From Pseudomonas fluorescens (GTDB taxonomy: Bacteria > Pseudomonadota > Gammaproteobacteria > Pseudomonadales > Pseudomonadaceae), in contig NZ_CP015637.1 of assembly GCF_001708445.1 (NCBI RefSeq), positions 4,341,001-4,405,000 on the forward strand: a stretch of DNA of 64,000 nucleotides, read 5' to 3'. Both the position numbers and the translations under genes were made by a program. Below the pieces are notes generated by a model that was given only the letters and a program-made list of their open reading frames with translations, did no database searches and was not told where the DNA came from. Below, piece after piece: positions 51,530 through 60,731 of the stretch (position 1 is its first letter; every line of letters starts with the position of its first letter).

Positions 51530-52627
51530 TTATGGCGCCAACGCCAGTTTCAACGGCAAGCGCGCCATGCTCGTATTCTTCAACGAGCCCAGGTACAACC
51601 AGTCGCCATACTCCCGCGCGGTGGTGATCGGTGAGTAGTTGCCCGCGCTGCCATCCTGCAAATTAGCGATGACCTTGCCCTCGGTATCCAGCCCCAGCAC
51701 AAAGGCTTTGCGCTCGATGGGCTTGGGCACCACCATCAGCGCGCGCACCATCACCTTGCGCAGCAGCGGGTAGCCGGCAAAGCTGTCCAGCAACGGATTG
51801 CGCGGCGAATACAGCGCGACCCAGAAGCGGTCCTGGCCATTGAAACTGAGGTTGTCCGGCAGGCCGGGCAGGTTGTCGATAAACAGGTCATGGCTGCCGG
51901 CGCGGTCGCCCTTGAGCCAGTAACGGCTGATGCGGTAGGCACCGGTCTCATTCACCAGCACGTAGCGTTCATCCGGCCCCAGGGCCACGCCGTTGGCGAA
52001 TTGCAGTTGGTCGAGCAACACCTCGGTGCGGGCGTTGCTGAAGTCGTAACGCAGCAACCGCCCGTCGCCGCCATGCTCGATCACGGCTTCACCGTCCTGC
52101 CCGTAGCCCCAGCGGCTCGAAGCATCGCTGAAGTACGCGTAGCGCCCGCTGGCGTCCACGCTCACGTCATCGGTAAACCCGAACGGCACGCCATTGGCCG
52201 CAGTGCTCAGGGTGGTGAGCTGGCGATTGCGGTCCAATGCCAGCAGGCCCTTGACCCCATCGGCGATGATCAAGCGCCCATCCGGGTGCAGCGCCATGCC
52301 CAGTGGGCGCCCGCCGGTATTGGCCAGCACTTCCAGGCTGCGGCTGTCGGGCGAGGTGCGGATGATGCGCCCGTCATGCAACCCGCTGATCAGATAGCCC
52401 TGGGCATCCAGCAGCAGGGCCTCGGGCCCGTCGATGTCCTGGGCACCGATTTTTTGTACGCCCTTGAGGCGCTGGTTTTCGGCGTAGGGGCCGTCTTTCA
52501 GCGAGGGCGCCTTGGGGGGGACCCAGTTCACCGGTTGTACTGGGGTGGGCATCAACAGCAGAAAGGCGATCACTGCCAGGAGCAGCACAAACAACAGGTG
52601 GCGCAGTTTTTTGGGGCGGGTACTCAT
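51530..52627 (-). CDS. SMP-30/strictosidine synthase-like beta-propeller protein
   Basis: 365 residues from the ATG at 52627; a 50-residue upstream extension lies in the preceding gene and is rejected. N-terminal membrane anchor (LRHLLFVLLLAVIAFLLLM). Six-bladed propeller features: GPEALLLDAQGYLISGLHDGRI, GGRPLGMALHPDGRLIIAD, FTDDVSVDASGRYAYFSDASSRWGY, FANGVALGPDERYVLVNETGAYRISRYWL. The start overlaps the hydroxylase gene stop by 4 bp. Possibly a membrane-bound lactonase or esterase; substrate unknown. Confidence 0.85.
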   Translation of the reverse strand: MSTRPKKLRHLLFVLLLAVIAFLLLMPTPVQPVNWVPPKAPSLKDGPYAENQRLKGVQKIGAQDIDGPEALLLDAQGYLISGLHDGRIIRTSPDSRSLEVLANTGGRPLGMALHPDGRLIIADGVKGLLALDRNRQLTTLSTAANGVPFGFTDDVSVDASGRYAYFSDASSRWGYGQDGEAVIEHGGDGRLLRYDFSNARTEVLLDQLQFANGVALGPDERYVLVNETGAYRISRYWLKGDRAGSHDLFIDNLPGLPDNLSFNGQDRFWVALYSPRNPLLDSFAGYPLLRKVMVRALMVVPKPIERKAFVLGLDTEGKVIANLQDGSAGNYSPITTAREYGDWLYLGSLKNTSMARLPLKLALAP

Positions 52628-53301
52628 GACGGTTCCTGGTTGTCGTGGGGGTTCGGTTCCCAATGCAGGGTGCCGAACAGGTAATCCATCAGCGGCAAGA
52701 CAATATTGAAGTTGCGCCCCTGCATCAGCTCGCGACGGTGGTGCAGGGCGTGCAACCGGTGCATCTGGCGAATCCACGGCAGGCGTGCCAATGGATGTGC
52801 GACGGGCAAGTGCTCACAGGCGTGAAACACTTCGTAAAGCAAATAACCGAGGATCATGCAGCCAGCAAACAATCCGGCGACATTGGGGCTCAACTGCTTG
52901 AGCAGCCACCAGGCGGGCAGGGTGATCGCCAGGCTGTGCAGCACGATCAGCCAGGCGGGGAACAGGATCACCCGCCAGTCGCGAGGGCTGTCGTAGGTCA
53001 TGTGGCCGGGGGTGAAGAAACTGTGGTGATCGCCGGTGTGGCGCGCGTAGAACAGGCGTGACAAGGCATGTTTGTGATGGCCGAGGTGACGGTGCACCAG
53101 GTAGATACACAGGTTGAAGAACACCAGGGTCGCGGGCACGGTCAGCCATTGCAGCGGGGTGATTCGATGCGTCGATGACCAGGCCAGGAGGATGCCGGCG
53201 ATGCCGTAGCCGAACACGAAACCGGCATGCAGCCAGGGGTTGTAATGGGGCGCGACATTGGCGCGGTAGCGGGCGCGAAAGGTCTCGGTAGGGTGGGCCA
53301 T
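52624..53301 (-). CDS. Fatty acid hydroxylase/sterol desaturase-family protein
   Basis: 225 residues with about four membrane segments. Di-iron His clusters: HRHLGHH (about 70-76), HTGDHH (about 87-92), HACEH and HRLHALHHRR (about 180-189). Family enzymes insert a hydroxyl group or double bond into lipid chains. Same transcription unit as the SMP-30-like gene. Start ATG 53301. Confidence 0.88.
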   Translation of the reverse strand: MAHPTETFRARYRANVAPHYNPWLHAGFVFGYGIAGILLAWSSTHRITPLQWLTVPATLVFFNLCIYLVHRHLGHHKHALSRLFYARHTGDHHSFFTPGHMTYDSPRDWRVILFPAWLIVLHSLAITLPAWWLLKQLSPNVAGLFAGCMILGYLLYEVFHACEHLPVAHPLARLPWIRQMHRLHALHHRRELMQGRNFNIVLPLMDYLFGTLHWEPNPHDNQEPS

Positions 53302-53463
53302 GGCGGGGTGCTCGGATTTTTTTTGTTGGAGGCTGAGCTTAGTTGGTGCTCAAGATTGTGCGAGCTTTTGCGGCGTACCTCCAACAAGCCGCCTCCCATA
53401 TTTCGACCGCGCCCGACCAGTGGCCCCTTGCGCCTGCCGGATTTCCTTGCTAGCTTCTCGCAA

Positions 53464-53481
53464 AATGTTAACGATAACATT
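53464..53481. promoter_or_regulatory. LacI/PurR-type operator palindrome
   Basis: AATGTTA-ACGA-TAACATT: perfect 7-bp arms with a 4-bp centre, lying 37 bp before the substrate-binding protein start. Form and spacing fit operators of LacI-family sugar repressors (TGTTAncgnTAACA). No lacI-type gene is in the window; the operon's own regulator gene is a TetR type. Confidence 0.7.
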
Positions 53482-53517
53482 TGCTCTAACAATAAAAACA
53501 AAACAGAGACCCACGCC

Positions 53518-54441
53518 ATGAAAATGCTTCCGAAAACCCTGTGTTTATTGGCTGTAAGCATCACCCTCGGTACCGTTTCTCCGGCCTTTGCCGACGCCGC
53601 CAAACCGCTGCGCATCGGCGCGTCCTTCCAGGAAATCAACAACCCCTATTTCGTCACCATGAAAAACGCCCTGGAAGAGGCGGGTGCCACCATCGGCGCG
53701 AAACTGATCATCACCGACGCCCGCCACGACGTGTCCAAGCAGGTCAGTGACGTGGAAGACATGCTGCAAAAGGGCATCGATATCCTGCTGATCAACCCTA
53801 CGGATTCGGTCGGCGTGCAATCGGCGGTCAAGTCCGCCCACGCTGCCGGCGTGGTGGTCGTGGCGGTCGACGCACAGGCCGAAGGCCCACTGGATTCCTT
53901 CGTCGGTTCGAAGAACTTCGACGCCGGCTTCCAGGCCTGTGAATATCTGGCTAAGAACATCGGCGACAAAGGCAATATCGCGATCCTCGACGGCATCGCC
54001 GTGGTGCCGATCCTCGAGCGTGTGCGCGGCTGCAAAGAGGCCGTGGCCAAGCACCCGGACATCAAGATTGTCAGCATCCAGAACGGCAAGCAGGAACGTG
54101 ACCAGGCGCTGACCGTCACCGAGAACATGCTCCAGGCGCAACCGACGCTCAAAGGCATTTTCAGCGTGAATGACAACGGCTCCCTCGGCGCACTCTCGGC
54201 CATCGAAGCCAGTGGCCTGGACGTGAAACTGGTCAGCGTCGACGGTGCGCCGGAAGCGATCAAGGCGATCCAGAAACCCGGCAGCAAGTTCATCGCCACC
54301 TCCGCCCAATACCCCCGCGATCAGATCCGCCTGGCCCTGGGCATCGCCCTGGCGAAGAAGTGGGGCGCTCAGGTACCCGCCACCATTCCAGTGGACATCA
54401 CCCTGATCGACCAGGCCAAGGCCAAGGACTTCAGCTGGTAA
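53518..54441 (+). CDS. Sugar/polyol ABC transporter substrate-binding protein (RbsB-like)
   Basis: 307 residues from the ATG at 53518. Signal peptide ends SPAFA (about residue 25). Periplasmic-binding-protein-like type I fold: RIGASFQEINNPYFVTMKNALEE, GIDILLINPTDSVGVQSAVKSAHAAGVVVVAVDAQA, VFSVNDNGSLGALSAIEASG-like. A hairpin follows the gene, as is common where the binding protein is made in excess. First gene of a five-gene uptake and catabolism operon. Confidence 0.92.
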   Translation: MKMLPKTLCLLAVSITLGTVSPAFADAAKPLRIGASFQEINNPYFVTMKNALEEAGATIGAKLIITDARHDVSKQVSDVEDMLQKGIDILLINPTDSVGVQSAVKSAHAAGVVVVAVDAQAEGPLDSFVGSKNFDAGFQACEYLAKNIGDKGNIAILDGIAVVPILERVRGCKEAVAKHPDIKIVSIQNGKQERDQALTVTENMLQAQPTLKGIFSVNDNGSLGALSAIEASGLDVKLVSVDGAPEAIKAIQKPGSKFIATSAQYPRDQIRLALGIALAKKWGAQVPATIPVDITLIDQAKAKDFSW

Positions 54442-54450
54442 ATCACCCAG

Positions 54451-54471
54451 GCCCCACGTGCGTCGTGGGGC
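54451..54471 (+). promoter_or_regulatory. Intra-operon hairpin after the binding-protein gene
   Basis: GCCCCAC (54451-54457) pairs with GTGGGGC (54465-54471) across a 7-base loop. No T-tract follows. It probably stabilises the upstream mRNA or partly stops transcription, raising binding protein over ATPase and permease. Confidence 0.6.
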
Positions 54472-54505
54472 TTGAGGCCATCCTTCTGAATACGAGGTCG
54501 GCGGT

Positions 54506-56014
54506 ATGAGCAGTCTTCTGAAGCTGGAAAATATCTGTAAGCGTTACCCCGGTGTGCAGGCCCTCAAGTCCATCGACCTGCAGGTGGAGCGTGGCGAGAT
54601 TCACGCGTTGCTGGGGGAAAATGGCGCCGGCAAATCGACCCTGATGAAAATCCTCGGCGGCGTCGAACATCAGGACGAAGGGCACATCCTGATCGATGGC
54701 CAACCCCGGCACTTCGCGACCTACCGCGATGCGATTGCCGCGGGCATCGGCATCGTGTTCCAGGAATTCAGCCTGATCCCCTACCTCACGGCGGTGGAAA
54801 ATATCTTCCTCGGCCATGAGCTGAGCAACCGCTTCGGGCTGCTGCGCAAGCGCGAAATGGTCGAGGCGTGCGAAGCGTTGTTCAAGCGCCTCGGTGTGAC
54901 GATTGACCTGAAGTGCGCGGTCAAGCACCTGAGCGTGGCCGAGCAGCAGTTTGTCGAAATCGCCAAGGCCCTCGCCCTGGATGCGCGCCTGCTGGTGCTG
55001 GATGAACCGACCGCGACGTTGACCCCCAGCGAAGCCGAGCTGCTGTTCGACATCATGCGCGAGCTCAAGCGCCAGGGCGTCGCGGTGATCTTTATCTCTC
55101 ACCACCTGGAGGAAATCTTTCAGGTGTGCGACCGCATCAGCGTGCTGCGTGACGGCGCCAATGTGGGCGTCACCGAAGTGGCCGACAGCGATATCGACCG
55201 CCTGGTGGAAATGATGGTGGGCCGCCGCCTGGAATGCAGTTTCCCTTCCAAGCCGAGCAGCGAGCGTGGCCCGGTGTTGCTGGAGGTCAAGGACATCCAG
55301 CTGGTGCGCAACGGCCCGCGTAATCGCTTCAACCTGCACAAGGGCGAGATCCTCGGCTTTGCCGGCCTGGTGGGCTCGGGCCGCACCGAACTGGCCCTGG
55401 GCATGATGGGCGCGCTGCCATCGGTGAGCAAAGACGTGTGGCTGCGAGGCGAGAAAATCACCCTCGACGACCCGGCCCAGGCGCTGGCCCACGGTATCGG
55501 CCTGCTCCCTGAGAGCCGCAAGAGCGAAGGGCTGATCACCGATTTCAGCATTCGCGAAAATATCTCCTTGAACAACCTGCCCAAGTACCAGGGCGCCTCG
55601 GGCCTGATCGACAAGGCCAAGGAGTGCGCCAGTGTCGAAGACCTGATGCGCCAGCTGTCGATCAAGGCGCCCAGCGGCGAAAGCCGGGTGTTCAACCTCA
55701 GCGGCGGCAACCAGCAAAAGGTGGTGATCGCGCGTTGGATCAACCACCACTGCGACGTGCTGGTATTCGATGAGCCCACCCGTGGCATCGATGTCGGCGC
55801 CAAGGCCCAGATCTACGCGCTGATGCGCAGCCTGACCGAGCAGGGCTACGCGATCATCATGATTTCCTCCGAACTGCCCGAAATCATTGGCATGTGCGAC
55901 CGCGTCGCCGTGTTCCACAAAGGCGCCATCGTCAAGCTGCTCGAAGGCTGCGCCGTCAATCCTCAAGAGGTCATGCGCCATGCAACAGGGGGCTCAAGTG
56001 AATACGTCCATTAA
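54506..56014 (+). CDS. RbsA/XylG-type double-domain ABC ATPase
   Basis: 502 residues. First nucleotide-binding domain: Walker [10 protein letters not shown] (about 38-46), [15 protein letters not shown] signature, [13 protein letters not shown]. Second: degenerate Walker [11 protein letters not shown] (about 288), [30 protein letters not shown]. This layout is diagnostic of the CUT2 (ribose-type) sugar importers. Overlaps the permease gene by 35 bp. Start ATG 54506; AGGTCGGCGGT upstream. Confidence 0.94.
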   Translation: MSSLLKLENICKRYPGVQALKSIDLQVERGEIHALLGENGAGKSTLMKILGGVEHQDEGHILIDGQPRHFATYRDAIAAGIGIVFQEFSLIPYLTAVENIFLGHELSNRFGLLRKREMVEACEALFKRLGVTIDLKCAVKHLSVAEQQFVEIAKALALDARLLVLDEPTATLTPSEAELLFDIMRELKRQGVAVIFISHHLEEIFQVCDRISVLRDGANVGVTEVADSDIDRLVEMMVGRRLECSFPSKPSSERGPVLLEVKDIQLVRNGPRNRFNLHKGEILGFAGLVGSGRTELALGMMGALPSVSKDVWLRGEKITLDDPAQALAHGIGLLPESRKSEGLITDFSIRENISLNNLPKYQGASGLIDKAKECASVEDLMRQLSIKAPSGESRVFNLSGGNQQKVVIARWINHHCDVLVFDEPTRGIDVGAKAQIYALMRSLTEQGYAIIMISSELPEIIGMCDRVAVFHKGAIVKLLEGCAVNPQEVMRHATGGSSEYVH

Positions 56015-56972
56015 CAGCGTCGACACCCGCCGACTGCGCCTGAACCTGGCGCAGCTGGTGCGCTCGCCGGCGTTCTATCCCTTCGTGGGGCTGGTGGTGG
56101 TGACCCTGGTGATGATCCTGGCCAGCGACACCTTCCTCACGGCCAGCAACCTGTCGAATATCGCTCGCCAGGTGTCGATCAACGCGATTATCGCGGTGGG
56201 CATGACCTGCGTGATCCTCACTGGCGGTATCGATTTGTCGGTGGGGCCGGTGATGGCCTTGTCCGGCACCCTGACCGCCGGCCTGATGGTCGCGGGGCTG
56301 CCGCCGGGCCTGGCGATTGGCGCCGGCATGCTGGTCGGCGTGGCCTTCGGTATCGGCAACGGACTGTTCGTGGCCTACCTGCACATGCCGCCGATCATCG
56401 TGACCCTGGCGACCATGGGCATCGCCCGTGGCCTGGGCCTGATGTACACCGATGGCTACCCGATTTCCGGGCTGCCGGAGTGGTTCGGCTTCTTCGGTCG
56501 CCAGAGCCTGTTCGGCATCGAAGTGCCGATCCTGATCATGCTGATCACCTACTTTGCCGCCTATGTGCTGCTGCAACACACGCGCATCGGCCGCTACATC
56601 TACGCCATCGGTGGCAATGAAGAAGCCGTGCGCTTGTCCGGGGTGCGCGCGGCGCGCTTCAAGTTGCTGGTGTACGCCATCAGCGGGCTGACGGCCGCGA
56701 TTGCCGGGCTGGTGCTTACCTCGCGCCTGATGAGCGGCCAGCCGAATGCGGGGGTCTCGTTCGAGCTGGATGCGATCGCCGCCGTGGTGCTGGGCGGTGC
56801 GTCGATTGCCGGTGGGCGCGGGGTGATCGTCGGCACGTTGCTCGGCGCGATGCTGCTCGGCGTACTGAATAACGGACTGAACATGCTTGGCGTCTCGCCT
56901 TACGTCCAGAGCGTGATCAAGGGCGGGATCATTTTGCTGGCGATCTTTATCAGCCGTCAGCGCCATCGATAA
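55980..56972 (+). CDS. RbsC-type sugar ABC transporter permease
   Basis: 330 residues from the ATG at 55980 (CAAGAGGTCATGCGCC before it); a GTG 18 bp later is an alternative. BPD_transp_2 family with about ten membrane segments: [82 protein letters not shown] are all hallmark motifs. Pairs with the RbsA-like ATPase. Confidence 0.94.
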   Translation: MQQGAQVNTSINSVDTRRLRLNLAQLVRSPAFYPFVGLVVVTLVMILASDTFLTASNLSNIARQVSINAIIAVGMTCVILTGGIDLSVGPVMALSGTLTAGLMVAGLPPGLAIGAGMLVGVAFGIGNGLFVAYLHMPPIIVTLATMGIARGLGLMYTDGYPISGLPEWFGFFGRQSLFGIEVPILIMLITYFAAYVLLQHTRIGRYIYAIGGNEEAVRLSGVRAARFKLLVYAISGLTAAIAGLVLTSRLMSGQPNAGVSFELDAIAAVVLGGASIAGGRGVIVGTLLGAMLLGVLNNGLNMLGVSPYVQSVIKGGIILLAIFISRQRHR

Positions 56973-56999
56973 ACCTCTATCCACACAGGACCCAATACC

Positions 57000-58079
57000 A
57001 TGGAAAAGCACACTCATATGCAAGCCGTCGTCTGCCACGGCCCGAAAGACTATCGCCTGGAACGCATCGGCAAACCCCAGGCGCGCCCCAATGAACTGGT
57101 GATTCGCATCGCCGCCTGCGGCATCTGCGCCAGTGACTGCAAGTGCCACTCCGGCGCGGCCATGTTCTGGGGCGGCGACAACCCTTGGGTCAAGGCGCCG
57201 GTGGTGCCGGGCCATGAATTTTTTGGCTATGTGGTCGAGGTGGGCGAGGGTGCCGAGGAGCACTTCGAGGTCTCCGTCGGCGACAAGGTGATCGCCGAGC
57301 AGATCGTGCCCTGTGGCAAGTGCCGCTTCTGCAAGTCGGGCAAGTACTGGATGTGCGAAGTGCATAACATCTTCGGCTTCCAGCGCGAAGTGGCCGAAGG
57401 CGGCATGGCCCAGTACATGCGCATCCCCAAGACCGCCATCGTGCACAAGATTCCCGAGTCGGTGTCCCTGGAGGATTCCGCGCTGGTGGAACCGATGGCC
57501 TGCTCGATCCACACCGTGAACCGTGGGGACCTCCAGCTTGATGACGTGGTGGTGATCGCCGGCGCCGGTACCCTGGGCCTGTGCATGGTCCAGGTCGCCG
57601 CGTTGAAAACCCCGAAGAAACTGGTGGTGATCGACATGGTCGACGAGCGCCTGGAACTGGCGAAAACATTCGGTGCTGATGTGGTGATCAACCCGTCCCG
57701 TGACAACGCCCGCGAGATCATCAACAGCCTGACCGACAACTACGGCTGCGACGTGTACATCGAGACCACCGGCGTCCCGGCCGGCGTGACCCAGGGCCTG
57801 GACCTGATCCGCAAGCTCGGGCGGTTTGTCGAGTTCAGCGTGTTTGGTGCCGAGACCAGCGTCGATTGGTCGATCATCGGTGACCGCAAGGAGCTGGACG
57901 TACGCGGCGCCCACCTGGGGCCGTATTGCTACCCGATCGCCATCGACCTGTTCGAGCGTGGCCTGGTCACCTCCCAAGGCATCGTCACCCACGACTTCCC
58001 GCTGGACGATTTTGCCGAAGCCTTCGAATTGGCCAACTCGACCAAGTCGATCAAGGTGCTGTTGAAGCCGGTGGTTTGA
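57000..58079 (+). CDS. Zinc-dependent polyol dehydrogenase (erythritol/L-threitol DH-like)
   Basis: 359 residues, MDR superfamily. Catalytic zinc: C38-type ACGICASDCKCH and PGHEFFGYV. Structural zinc: CGKCRFCKSGKYWMC (about 101-115). NAD-binding VVIAGAGTLGLCMVQVAAL (about 180-198) with the Asp that selects NAD (VVIDMVDERLELAK). Similar in general plan to erythritol/L-threitol dehydrogenases and other polyol enzymes. It is likely the first oxidation step after import. The exact polyol is inferred only. Confidence 0.85.
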   Translation: MEKHTHMQAVVCHGPKDYRLERIGKPQARPNELVIRIAACGICASDCKCHSGAAMFWGGDNPWVKAPVVPGHEFFGYVVEVGEGAEEHFEVSVGDKVIAEQIVPCGKCRFCKSGKYWMCEVHNIFGFQREVAEGGMAQYMRIPKTAIVHKIPESVSLEDSALVEPMACSIHTVNRGDLQLDDVVVIAGAGTLGLCMVQVAALKTPKKLVVIDMVDERLELAKTFGADVVINPSRDNAREIINSLTDNYGCDVYIETTGVPAGVTQGLDLIRKLGRFVEFSVFGAETSVDWSIIGDRKELDVRGAHLGPYCYPIAIDLFERGLVTSQGIVTHDFPLDDFAEAFELANSTKSIKVLLKPVV

Positions 58080-58080
58080 C

Positions 58081-59613
58081 ATGAACTACGTGATGGGCGT
58101 CGACATTGGAACCCAGAGTACCAAGGCGCTGCTGGTGGATGCTCAAGGCACGATCATCGCCCAGCACAGCCAGGGGTATCGCGTGGATACCCCGAAAGTG
58201 CGCTGGGCCGAGCAGTGGCCACAGGTGTGGTTGGACGCGGTCGAGGCCTGCGTTGCGCAGTGCATGGCCAAGGCCGGGGTTGCGAAAGAACAGGTCAAGG
58301 CCCTGTGTATCAGCAGCCTGTACGGTGGTTCGGGGATTGCGGTGGATGCGCAGATCACGCCGCTGCACCCCTGCCTGATCTGGATGGACCGGCGTGCCGG
58401 CGAGCAGGTGGCGTGGGTGCGTGAGCACGTTGATTTGGAGCGTCTGTACGCGGTCACCGGCAATTCGGTAGACAGCTACTACGGCTTCACCAAGATGCTC
58501 TGGCTCAAGCAGCACCAGCCCGAAGTGTGGGCTGACACCCGTTACTTGCTGCCGCCCAACAGCTATATCAACTGGTGCCTGACCGGTGAACTGGCGGTGG
58601 ACCATAGCAGCGCCGGCAACATGGGCGGGGTGTACGACGTGGCGCAGCGGGGCTGGTCGCAGGAGATGCTTGCCGCGCTGGGTATCCCCCTGGCGATGAT
58701 GCCCGAACGGTTGGTGTATTCCGGCGAAGTGGTCGGCGAACTGCGGGACGCCTGGGCCACGCGATTGGGCTTGGCGGCCGGCATGCCGGTCCTCGCCGGC
58801 GGGGTGGATGCGGCCATGGCAACCCTGGCCGCTGGGGTGACACAGCCGGGCAACCACGTGGCGATGATCGGCACCAGCATGTGCTGGGGCTATCTGAACC
58901 AGCAGGTGGATGCGCACCACGGCCTGGTGAGTTTTCCCCATGTCTACAACGGCCAACGCGACCTGTACATCTTCGGCGGCGCAATCACCGCCGGGGCGTC
59001 GGTCAGCTGGTTTCGCGAGCAGTTCTGCCAGGCCGAGGAGCAACAGGCCCGGGCCACCGGCCAGGACAGCCTGGTATTGCTGGAAGAACGCGCGATGAAG
59101 ATCCCGGCGGGCAGTGAAGGCTTGCTGTTTTTGCCCTACCTGATGGGCGAACGCAGCCCGGTCTGGGACGACCGCGCCAGTGGCAGTTTTGTCGGGCTCA
59201 ACCTGTACCACAGCCGCATTCACCTGTACCGCGCGGTCCTGGAAGGGGTGAGTTTCGCCCTACGCCACAACATCGAGGCCGGCACCCGTGGCGCGCATTC
59301 CCTGGACCCGCGCTTGATTGTGGTGGGTGGGGCGAGCCATTCGGATTTGTGGATGCAGATCATCGCGGACGTCACGCGCTACCCGGTGTACACCATCGTC
59401 CAGGAAGTGGAAGCGGCCCTCGGCGCGGCGTTGCTGGCGGCGCATACGGTGGGGTTGGTGAGTGATGGGGAGATGGCGAAGGGGTGGGTGCAACTGCAAT
59501 TGCGGGCGGAGCCGAAGGTGGAAAACGTCGAGGCCTATGACCGCGCGTTCGCCGAGTACCTGAAGCTGTATCCCGCCTTGAAGCCCGTCATGCACTGCCT
59601 GCAAGCCCACTGA
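58081..59613 (+). CDS. FGGY-family carbohydrate kinase
   Basis: 510 residues; ATG 58081 is one base after the dehydrogenase stop. FGGY_N (about 3-245; MGVDIGTQSTKALLVD phosphate loop, CLIWMDRRAGEQ) and FGGY_C (about 255-460; GTSMCWGYL, FLPYLMGERSPVWDDRASGSFVGLN, IVVGGASHSDLWMQIIADVTRYPV). Related to xylulokinases; phosphorylates the keto-sugar produced by the upstream dehydrogenase (inferred). Confidence 0.9.
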   Translation: MNYVMGVDIGTQSTKALLVDAQGTIIAQHSQGYRVDTPKVRWAEQWPQVWLDAVEACVAQCMAKAGVAKEQVKALCISSLYGGSGIAVDAQITPLHPCLIWMDRRAGEQVAWVREHVDLERLYAVTGNSVDSYYGFTKMLWLKQHQPEVWADTRYLLPPNSYINWCLTGELAVDHSSAGNMGGVYDVAQRGWSQEMLAALGIPLAMMPERLVYSGEVVGELRDAWATRLGLAAGMPVLAGGVDAAMATLAAGVTQPGNHVAMIGTSMCWGYLNQQVDAHHGLVSFPHVYNGQRDLYIFGGAITAGASVSWFREQFCQAEEQQARATGQDSLVLLEERAMKIPAGSEGLLFLPYLMGERSPVWDDRASGSFVGLNLYHSRIHLYRAVLEGVSFALRHNIEAGTRGAHSLDPRLIVVGGASHSDLWMQIIADVTRYPVYTIVQEVEAALGAALLAAHTVGLVSDGEMAKGWVQLQLRAEPKVENVEAYDRAFAEYLKLYPALKPVMHCLQAH

Positions 59614-59628
59614 ACATCCGACCACCCC

Positions 59629-59833
59629 TGTGGCGAGCGGGCTTGCTGTGGTGAGCGGGGCAAGCCCTAATGCCGTTCAGTTAAGCGTACATCGCCTTCT
59701 GTAGGAGCGAGCTTGCTCGCGAAAAACGTCATCGTTGACGTTTTTCGCGAGCAAGAACTAGGCGTCCCCCTCGCTCCTACAGAAGGCGATGTACGCTTAA
59801 CTGAATGGTATTAGGGCAAGCCCGCTCGCCACA
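59629..59833. repeat. Three-layer nested palindrome with a 14-bp interruption
   Basis: Outer arms TGTGGCGAGCGGGCTTGC (59629-59646 and 59816-59833), middle arms of about 44 bp (59667-59710 and about 59771-59814, two mismatches), inner arms GCTTGCTCGCGAAAAACGTC and its complement. The right inner arm is broken at 59756-59769 by AACTAGGCGTCCCC, which has no partner on the left. Related to the composite at 17416-17588. No gene in this stretch up to the TetR start. Confidence 0.88.
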
Positions 59834-60020
59834 GTTACTGTGTTCTTCCTTTACTGACAGGCATCAGGGCTTGCCCCGGGCGGTCGGAAGCCTTGGAGGA
59901 TGAGGTACAGCGTTTGAACCGGTTGGACTGCCGCCTGATCGAACGGGAAAGCGCCTGAGCTTTATTTGCGGCCCAGGGGCAATTTGGATACGGTGCAAGC
60001 CTGCCCACAAGGACCTCCCC

Positions 60021-60635
60021 ATGACCGAGCCTGCCCCCAAGACCCGCCGCGCGCCCAAAGGTGAAAAACGCCGCGAAGAGCTGTTGGACGCGGCCTTGCA
60101 GGTGTTTTCCCTGGAGGGTTACAGCGGCGCTTCGGTGGCCAAGGTGGCGGCCATCGTCGGTATTTCCGTGGCCGGTGTGCTGCATCACTTCCCCAGCAAA
60201 ATTTCATTATTGATGGGCGTGTTGCAACGTCGCGACGAGGTCAATCAACGGATTGCCGATGAAGTGCGCGCGGAAAAGTCGTTGACCGGGTTGCTCGGCA
60301 GCCTGCGCGCGATCAACCGTTCGAACGCCACCGCGCCGGGCGTGGTGCGCGCGTTTACCATCTTGAATGCCGAAAGCCTGCTCGACACCCAACCGGCCTG
60401 GGCCTGGTTCCAGGCGCGCTATGCGGCGATTCAGCAACGTATGCAGGGGCAGTTTGCCGACCTGGTCGCAGCGGGGGAGGTGCGCAGCGATGTGGACATC
60501 GCCGGGCTGGTGGAAGAAATCCTGGCCATGATGGACGGCTTGCAGATCCAGTGGCTGCGCTTTCCGGAGCAGGTGGACCTGGTGGCGCGGTTTGACAGCT
60601 ACATCGCGCGGGTCGAGGCAGCCATCAGAACTTGA
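60021..60635 (+). CDS. TetR-family transcriptional regulator
   Basis: 204 residues. HTH at about 15-60 (RREELLDAALQVFSLEGYSGASVAKVAAIVGISVAGVLHHFPSK). The C-terminal ligand domain shows VVRAFTILNAESL and EEILAMMDGLQIQWLRFPEQ, common in TetR regulators of sugar operons. ATG 60021 follows AAGGACCTCCCC. It is downstream of the kinase gene, beyond a large palindrome, so it may have its own promoter. It may control the polyol operon, although the visible operator there is LacI-like. Confidence 0.9.
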   Translation: MTEPAPKTRRAPKGEKRREELLDAALQVFSLEGYSGASVAKVAAIVGISVAGVLHHFPSKISLLMGVLQRRDEVNQRIADEVRAEKSLTGLLGSLRAINRSNATAPGVVRAFTILNAESLLDTQPAWAWFQARYAAIQQRMQGQFADLVAAGEVRSDVDIAGLVEEILAMMDGLQIQWLRFPEQVDLVARFDSYIARVEAAIRT

Positions 60636-60651
60636 GTCGAACACAGTCAAA

Positions 60652-60689
60652 TGTGGGAGGGGCGGTGCGACGATTCGACTTGCCCCCGA
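60652..60689. repeat. 38-bp REP-like sequence, inverted copy of 3837-3874
   Basis: TGTGGGAGGGGCGGTGCGAC...CTTGCCCCCGA, exact reverse complement of 3837-3874. It lies just ahead of the third copy of the dispersed repeat, whereas its partner lies just behind copy B. Confidence 0.85.
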
Positions 60690-60731
60690 TGGCGGCCTCT
60701 GGGCCGACTATTTTTTTGGATTGGACCGGGT

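Noticed and set aside
54443..55981. 512-codon minus-strand open frame
   Set aside because: Mirror of the RbsA-like ATPase gene; no ribosome binding site and no recognisable motif.
55971..58082. 703-codon minus-strand open frame
   Set aside because: Lies antisense to the permease and zinc dehydrogenase genes, which have strong family motifs; long antisense frames arise from the G/C third-position bias. Composition is His/Gln/Asp-rich, not protein-like.
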